From Sclerodactyla briareus (Eukaryota; Echinodermata; Holothuroidea; Dendrochirotida; Sclerodactylidae), in NCBI GenBank assembly GCA_026419785.1, contig JAODTK010005879.1:62001-126000 (forward strand): DNA of 64,000 nucleotides, given 5' to 3'. Of this stretch, positions 53,301 to 62,300 are shown in pieces. How positions within the stretch are numbered: position 1 is the first letter of the stretch; every line of letters begins with the position of its first letter. The notes beneath the pieces were generated by a model that searched no databases, was not told where the DNA came from, and was given only the letters and a program-made list of their open reading frames with translations. The position numbers were made by a program, and so were the translations under genes.

Positions 53301-56300
53301 CACTAACCCCCTCTCACCCCCCATCCCAACTTCCCCTCCACCTTTTTCCCCCTCCTTCACTGTCTCAGCTACTACATGTTGATCAAACAACTTGACTAAC
53401 TAGGATTTTTCATACATTTACGGTTTAAAATAGTTCAGTTTAGAATCACCATTGTTATTTACCTTGCCAGGTATGGGAAGAGTTAGTGGTTCATAAAGAT
53501 GTGGGGATCTCCTCAGGTAGAACGGTCCACCAGCCGTGAAATGCTGGAGCAGATCAAGTAAGTCACCTTCACATCTTGGAAAAAAACTACCATATCATTC
53601 CCGAAGCGCCCAGGGCGCTTGCAAAGTTTCAGGAAGGGTGCTACGAGCTTACTTTTATGATTATTTTTCAATAATCACGAGCATTCCAGAGTGTATATAT
53701 TACTGCGGAATGCACAGCATATGACCTAGTTACAGTGGAATGAACAATCGTTTCGTGTGTTTTATTCATTGTGGAGGGCGGGTTGTAAGGGGGGGGAGTG
53801 GAACCACTGCATGTCGGAAATGTTTTCAATCTGAGTACAACCAATGAGAGGAAGTTTTTGTTGTCTTGCGTTTTTACTGTCTACTTTTCTCAGGTTTTTA
53901 ATATCGCTTGGAAAGCTCCTTCCTCCTCTCAGATTGAGCAGAATGGTCGTGACTGTTAGTCAGTATTATGCTATTATCACTGACTGGTTTGGGTACATGG
54001 TGTTCAGGGACTACGATCGTCACAACTCATGAAGGGTTCGTAATGTCATTGAGGAATTTAGGAAAATGGTTAAACTCGACCTGTCAGCCGAGTATTGATA
54101 AACTGAATGGATTTGACTATGTCACTGATGAAAATGTGTCAAAATGACATGGCACCATTTCACTCATTTTACTTTCGAGAAGCACTCACAGTATTTCACT
54201 CACCTCCCTTCAAATGGATTATGTGATGGAAGTAAAAATTATTGAAGCTATGCATGGTGCTCTACATAAGATCTGAGGTGGAAGAATATATTCAGACTCA
54301 TCGGTCTTCCCCCTCCATTCCCATCTCACCATCTCCTTCCCCTACTCTACCATCTCCACTTCTCCCCAACTCCCTCCCCCTCCCCATCTGCCTGCCCCTC
54401 ACTATCTTCACTGCTCTCCCTGCCCACTCCCTGGCTTCCGCCCCTTCCTCACTCCCCACCCCATACCCTCCCCACCCTAATCTCATTCCCCCTCTCTACA
54501 CTCCCCCTCTCCACCACTCCCCATCTCCACCACTCCCCATCTTCCTTCCCCTTCCCATCTTCATACCCTCTCCTTCTCCATCTCTCTCCCCCCCCCACCC
54601 CCAAACTGAACAAAATGCTGTAAGGAGTGGGTCAAGAAATGAGGCGTAACATCCTCCCAACATTTTAATTGATAAAAATCTTAATTCATCTTTTTCTTTT
54701 CCAGTTCATCCCGGCCGACTGACGTTCCTAGATCGATAGAGAGAGTCACGAGTGGAGGTGCAAGTAAGACATTTTCAGCTTAAAAAACTCAGCCTTGTAA
54801 ACTGTTCAACTAACTACTAAGGATGAAGGCAGTAGGTGGAAGAGATATCTTCATTTGCCAGTACTACTTCATTCACTTGAAACACAGGTTCCATAATATG
54901 CAAGAAAATTGAAAGGTTGGAAAAATTTACAAGTTACAAAAATGGGAACTCCAAAATTGCCATTGCTTCCATGTCTGGATAAGGGGAAACCAATTTTTCC
55001 CATTAAAATCAATTGGTAATGAAACATGCATATATGGCTTTATGAATCTGACATGCATTAGAGAAGCTAAGAGTTTGATTCCCGGCTGTGTCATACAGTT
55101 TGGCGTCTTGCGGTTCGAAGCATCATGTGTGGTGCTCGCATAAGCGTTGGATAGTGAAGAATGTTATCAGAGTACCACATTTGTAAAAACGGCTGTGACG
55201 AGTCTAGACATCAAATTAAATGTGAATTATAAAGCAGTATATATGGCTTCAACCATCAGAAGGCATTCCAGAGTGACATATGTATGGTTGCAACTAGCGT
55301 ATTTTCATGACATTCACCCTGTGTTAGCATTGTGGGTTCCATACCATGGTCATGGTCTGCAGTGTTATGTGAATAACTACATTTTGTTGTTCTCCTTCAA
55401 TTATCACGAATGATTTTGCAGTGATATCATTTTCACAGCAGTCTTTGCTTGTTGCTAATTGCTTCAATTTCATAAAGTTAATAGGATTGCCAGTCATCAT
55501 GAGAGGGAATTCTTTGCATTCAAATCTGGCTTGCTTTTTTTTTATGAATGGTCAATTTTTTTCTCGTTGTCTGATCTCTGTTCAGAAGTCGTTGAAATGG
55601 AAAAATAAATAAAAATAAATGAGGGGGGGGGTCATAGGTTCCGACTTCCTTAACAGATTAAAATCCTGCCATAGATACAACCTCATGAGGCAATGTAAAT
55701 GAAGAAGGCAGGGGGTATTGATGAATAATTGCATTAATAGTGAGCATTAATTTTAGGCATTAAACCTTCATTGACCAAATAAAAATCATAGTCTCTTCCT
55801 CTGGATAGAATGATTACAGTAAGAACACTGTTCATTGAAATGAATATGACATAATAGTTACAAATATTCTCTAAAAAGATGAGTTTTTTGTTCACGGACC
55901 TGAAAACCCACAATCCCAATTACCTATTTTCTCACCTGTTCTGTATCCTTGGAAGACTCCACATTGAGAGGTAGGCCTCTATGTTGCATGCACCCATCGT
56001 CTACATCAATGTGTGCACGAAGGGGAAATACATGTCTTGGAGCTTCATATCACCTCATCCTATTCTCTGCTAAAGAACCCCTCCACCCCGACCTGTTATT
56101 CCACTGATCGATATGGGAAGCAAAAAAAGAAAAAGAAAAAAAGGAATTGAAAATAATTAAAACAACCTTGAATTGCCTTCAGGGTCCAATGTTATTTCAG
56201 TATAACTTGGAAACACTGTCTAACACTTTTCTTCATGCACCATCAAGCTTTATCAAATTAACCATGAGAGTGAGTGATAAAGTTTTTGCTAATCATTTTC

Positions 56301-59300
56301 CAATCTGCGGGGTTTGGGGAGTGCACTTTTAGCATTCTGTGAACTGGCTAATGAATGGTCTTTACTGCTTTATTAAATGGATGAAATGCAGGATAGGCTC
56401 TCCTTCTAATTTTTCAATTAATTTCACCTGCTGTTATTCCTTCCAACGATAACAATTGCATGCACATTTATCAAAGTGAGTGAGTCGTTGTGGAACTAGT
56501 ACAAATGTATAGTTTAATGACATTAGTATTAATCAAAGTACGTTGTACCGAAAACTCAATCGGAGCAGAAATGCACAAATGCAAGTGTATGAAAGAAAAC
56601 AACATTCAACATAATTATCAATTAGGGCTTCAGTCTTCTGCTCATCAATGAAGACCATATTCAGTTTTTTCCTTGATTTTTACTGTCGTTCATGAATATG
56701 AGCATCAAGAGGTTGCACAAAATACAGTTGTGCATCCTTCGTGTATGAGGAGAATAATCGGTTTACTTTGATTTTTCACTGTGATTCTAGTGGTGTTAAA
56801 TAATATCATGTCCTCACAGTTTTCACAATGAGCGTGATGAACATTTTTGTTTCCATGTTGTTAATGTTCGTTCCTTCGTAAACTGTGCCTGCTCTCACAA
56901 GCTAACATTCATCCACATTAAGTGCACATATGAGAAGACAATTGCCTAACACTCTTCTCGATCAGTTACAATTTAGCCCGAATGATTTAGGAATAAATTC
57001 CTAGTTCTAGACGGTTGATTGATGGTTTCAAAGGCAGTTTTTCTCATATTGTATTCCTTGATCATCGTAAGCTATCTAGTAGTGTTGTGTGGGGCGGGTG
57101 GCTATTTCTGTTAGCCAAATATGTGCATAACTGGAGGGTGTCCAGCATGTTATCATCACCGCCATGCAAAAAAATAAAACAAAGACGAAACAGAACTTAA
57201 ACATAGCGATTAATGCATTCTCCCTGCATTCAAACGTCCTGTGTGCTACTGATAACTGACATCTTTTCGCCTGAATTCTAATGAGCAGAATCCCATTTTT
57301 CTGGATTTGTCAAACAACTCCTGCATTGAGATGTTGAGTAACGTACGACCGTGGTATATACCAAAGTGATCTATTTTTTTAGGTACGGCTCCCTCATATT
57401 GTCAGGATTTCCTTTGTAATTTGGTGGATCGTACTGTACGAGGGCATCCCCTAAGAATCAGATTGGTGTTTGAAACAATTATGTCACGTTCATTGGCAAA
57501 AGCAAGGTAGATTTGACCAGTGCCAGAAGTTGCCTGTTTAATTTCCCAATGTAACCATGAACTACAAGTAACGCACATTCACTGAAATGAGCAGAAAAAC
57601 ACATGTAAACATAGTTCTAGGGACATCCCTTTGAAAAAATCAAGCCTGTGAAATTCAAGCCTGAAATTGCCAAGTCAGTTGTTTGTACCTAATTTGGAAC
57701 GTTGGCCAGGCTTAATTTTTCAAGTTTATTATACTTATTGTTCGGCTTACAAAATCAAACAAAATTGAACAAGGAAGGGGAAATTAGCTTGAAATTTGGT
57801 TGGAGAGAGGCTATAGTGAAAAAGGAGCAGATTCCTAGGCTAATGGAATCAAGACTGAAATCCTGATCGCTTTCAGGCTTAAGCTGACATTGCGTCATGC
57901 AATTTCAAGCTTAAATAAAACCTGAAATCTGAAATTGCTGTCATGCAAGTTCAAGCTTAAATAAGCCTGGAATCTGCATGGATTTCATACTTAAATTAAG
58001 CCTGAAATTCATGGTGGGTTTCCAGGCGTACTCAGTTGGGAATCATGGCCAGTTTTGGACAAAATGATTGAAAGAAAACAGCTGGCTGAGATTTATTGCT
58101 TAATTAATATATACAGATTACAGGTACCAATTTTAGGTACCTGTTAAATTCTAGATATGGTATACAATATGTGATAAGAGATAAAAGGTGGGTTGGAGGA
58201 GGTTTGGGTTTAGAGAAGGTGGACTCATAGGGTTCAAATTAATTGGTGCAAATTTTCCTATATATATGTTTTTTAAAACTTTAGGCCTACTCCGTATGGT
58301 GCTTATACTTATAACCTGTGGTGTAGAGTCTTAGACATCTCAATGCTTGGGCTAGATAAAAGCATGCTGCTCACTTGTTCAAGTTATTTCTGCATCATTT
58401 TCTGCCAGATACCTTTGAGGAAGAATTACTAGATGAAAGTTAGATGATATAGAGCTTGCTAGTTTGAAACCTGCCCCTGGTTAGGCTACACTAACGTCAA
58501 ATTGCGTCACTTGAAAACATGGCAAGAGATGAAACTATTAGGAGCTATTGATCAATTACAAACTAAAGCAAAAATCACCAATATACTTTACCATCTTAGC
58601 ACTTCACCAATTAGTTAGCTAGAAAGTTAGAAGCTTGGTCTAAACTATTGAAACATTGACATTATATTATTAGATGGCATGACAGTTAGTTACAGCAATA
58701 GCACAAGTATGAAAAATTTAGAGCTTATATGGGGCCTATTTGTATTGGTTTCAGTTTTGATACCACCACCATTCAAGCCTAGGTAGACCTGCTTAAACTA
58801 GAAACCTAATACTCAGGTTTCATAATTCATTACTTAATTTCGAGCATGTGAGAGCTTCTACTTAAACTAATTTTAATTCCATACCATTCAAATCAATTTC
58901 GTATTAAGTTATCAGGTATATATAGATGTACTCCCCAGTCAGTTTTCAATGTTTGAAATTCCTTGTGAGATGCCTGCTCTCAATTAATTCCACAATGTAT
59001 GCTGACAAATAGGTTACTGCAAAGCAGTCTCTGTACTACACAGAGACACTACGGATCTAATATATCCACTGGTGATGAACTGACCATTGTCTCTGCCTCA
59101 GGTTATTGAACTTCCCCCCCCAACACATTATCCTTGAAAACTAACCAATCCCAGTTGTTTTGACTGCTGACCCCATTCATCACTGTCCCTATTGCCAAGT
59201 ATGAAATGAGCCTGAAATTCCTGAATAAGCCGAAAATTTGGTCCATGGCAATCCCCATACCAAACAGTGGGTGTGTTTTTATGTATTAGAAATATCTAAG

Positions 59301-62300
59301 TCTGATGTGATGCTTGTAAAACCTAAGTCCAAAATATCTATACCTTCCACTGTGCAGCCAAATTCCTGGAGAAAAAAGTTCAATCTAGTCAGTGAAGCTG
59401 AAATTTAAGCCTGAATAAGCTTGGAAAACGCATGGGGGAGCCTGGATTTAAGTCAGCTTTGAGCTTGACATAGCAGCATAAGCACACCAGGGATCATTTC
59501 AAGCACAAAACAGGCTTAACTCTGACTTATTTCATACTTAATTCCCAGGAGGGTTGACACACATGATTGTGTCTAAAAAACTGAAATCATGGAACAAGTA
59601 CGAACAGCAATGAATATCAAAACATTGTGATTTGCATATTGTCACATTTATATAAGCAGGTGTTCTCCTGTCTGTTGTTTTAATCAATATTGATCATTAT
59701 GTCAAGCGAGTGACTTCATTCTCTTGTTAATTTGTTATTCATTCTTAGATGCTTATGTTCTATCTGCTTTTTCTGTTTTGTTTTCGCTGCCGTTTTAATG
59801 GACAGTGTCTGACGTGACCACATCCGGGGACAGTGAATTGGCCGATTGGCTCCGGGAGCTGAGGATTGACGCTGTCAGCATGCATAGGGACTTATCGAAA
59901 ACTGTCATAATATAAAATATTTGTCAGCTGTAGGGCACCACCCTAACGACTTATGTAAAACGGGACTTCTGCCTTTTCCCTTAGTAATCAGGCATCAGGG
60001 ATCGGGGGGAAAATGAGGTGTAGAACTAGAACATTGACATGTTGCCCTGTGTGTGATCATCTCCACCCTCACTGCATGGGTTACTGCTCAAGGGGCATCG
60101 CCTCATTTATTTTGCGTATCCGGTAACGGATTCTCAGCTGATGATCAGTACAGTAACCAGGTATGTGTAGGATTCTCAGCTGATGATCAGTACAGTAACC
60201 AGGTATGTGTAGGATTCTCAGCTGATGATCAGTACAGTAACCAGGTATGTGTAGGATTCTCAGCTGATGATCAGTACAGTAACCAGGTATGTGTAGGTTT
60301 GAGAATCTGCTTGACAGATACCTCAGACAAGGTCAATCATTGTCCGAGGTGGGTCATACGAATCATGTACATTGACACACCTACCTCAGTCACTTAAATA
60401 ACTTGCAATTCCTAGAAAATGACCATTTTTGTTATGAAGACCAGATTTGTGATTTTTTTCCCCCGTGCATCTGGGATAAAAAGATTCCCAGCTGTTGATC
60501 AGTACAAACACTTTTCGAGGTGAGTTGGGAGCGCAGTGAATTTCCCAAAACTTACTGGTTTGGGTATTATCTAGTGACCATACTCACCTTCTTAAGGTTA
60601 GCTCCCGCCACCGACCCCCCTTGGAGGCGGAGTACGTGGGCTCGCAGTTTGCTCCCAGGTCCTGGACGGAGTTGTTAGCTAGGAGCCTAGGGAGGGGTAC
60701 CTGTAGCATGTTTGGGGGGGGGGGGGGTCACTACCCACATCTGTACCCTTACCAGGCCTTGTGTAGGTTTGATAGTTTAGCAAGTATATGATATGAAGAA
60801 GTATATACCCAGCTTGACATGGACAGTCATTTTCCGAGGTGAGTCATATGACTCACATACATTGGCACACCTACCTCAGTCACTTAGATAATTCGCAGTT
60901 CCTAGAAAATGACCATCTTCTTTATAGACCAGCTTCGTGATTTTTATTCTAGAAAAAAAAAATGCAGTTTTGTGATTGGCAACTAGGGAGAAGTCGCTTC
61001 AGAGTTTAATAACGACACATATTCGACTGATAAAGGCAAAGTTACTGGGGTGTGTCATGTCATTGACAAAGTCCATATTGTTAATATAATATAATTTATT
61101 CAAAACAATATGTGATTTTTTATTCCTGACTTGAAGTCAGGGAATCTATGCAGTCATGACAGGTGTGAATGTGTGACGCCTGGCTTGTGAAGCGCATAAC
61201 TTGACCCCACCCGGATGGATAAAGCTCATACTGACACTGCAGAGTGGATGTAGCTCATATTTGATGTGTGTCCCCATATTGAGTACATGATCCCATTGTT
61301 GTGGGGTCAGTCAAAGGTCATCTGAGGTCATCAGAGGTCAAAGTCTGAAAAAACTTGTGCAGAACACTTTTGGTATGTAGCTTTCTTATGGGAGTTTTGG
61401 TGTAGAGCTAGTGTCATTTTTTGGGAAAAATTGTAAGAGTCTGATATTGTGGGCCATTTTAGCTTGTGAAGAGTATAACCCGACCCCACCTGGATGGGTG
61501 AAGCTCATACTTGGTATATTGTTCTGGGGTCAGGTCAAAGGTCATCTGAGGTCATCAGAGGTCAAAGTCTGAAAAAACTTGTGCAGAACACTTTTGGTAT
61601 GTAGCTTTCTTATGGGAGTTTTGGTGTAGAGCTAGTGTCATTTTTTGGGAAAAATTGTAAGAGTCTGATATTGTGGGCCATTTTAGCTTGTGAAGAGTAT
61701 AACCCGACCCCACCTGGATGGAAGAACCTCATACTGTATGTAGGTTCCCCATAATGAGTACATGATCCCATTGTTGTGGGGTCAGTCAAAGGTCATCTGA
61801 GGTCAAAGTGTGGAAAACTCATAAAGAGGATAAGTCCAGAAGGCTTGGTCCAATCAAGCTGAAATTGGTGAGTAGCTTCATTATGGGGATTACAAGAACC
61901 CTATTGTTTTTGGTGTGGAGTGGGGGTCAGGTTTGGGAGGAATGGGGAAATTGTGAAAAATTGATGATTCGGTCAATTCAGCCTGTCAACACAATAACTT
62001 GACCCCACCCGGATGGATAAAGCTCATACTGACACTGCAGAGTGGATGTAGCTCATATTTGATGTGTGTCCCCATATTGAGTACATGATCCCCATAACCT
62101 TGGGTCAAAGGTAATATGAGGTTAACAAACTCTAAGTGAAGGTCATAAAGGCAGTCAAGGAATCACTAAGCTCTTGGCTTTCTGGTTTAACAATGGTTGT
62201 AGTATAGGAACTGTGCCTGTGCATTCTTGTATCTACTTTGTGAGAGCTGATTGCAGTTGAACAGCATGGCACATGATTGTGAGTCCAACATTACAATGAT

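Noticed and set aside
54242..54649. 135-codon Pro/Ser-rich open frame
   Set aside because: It is produced by a C/T-rich low-complexity tract with no splice support; stop codons are simply rare in such sequence.
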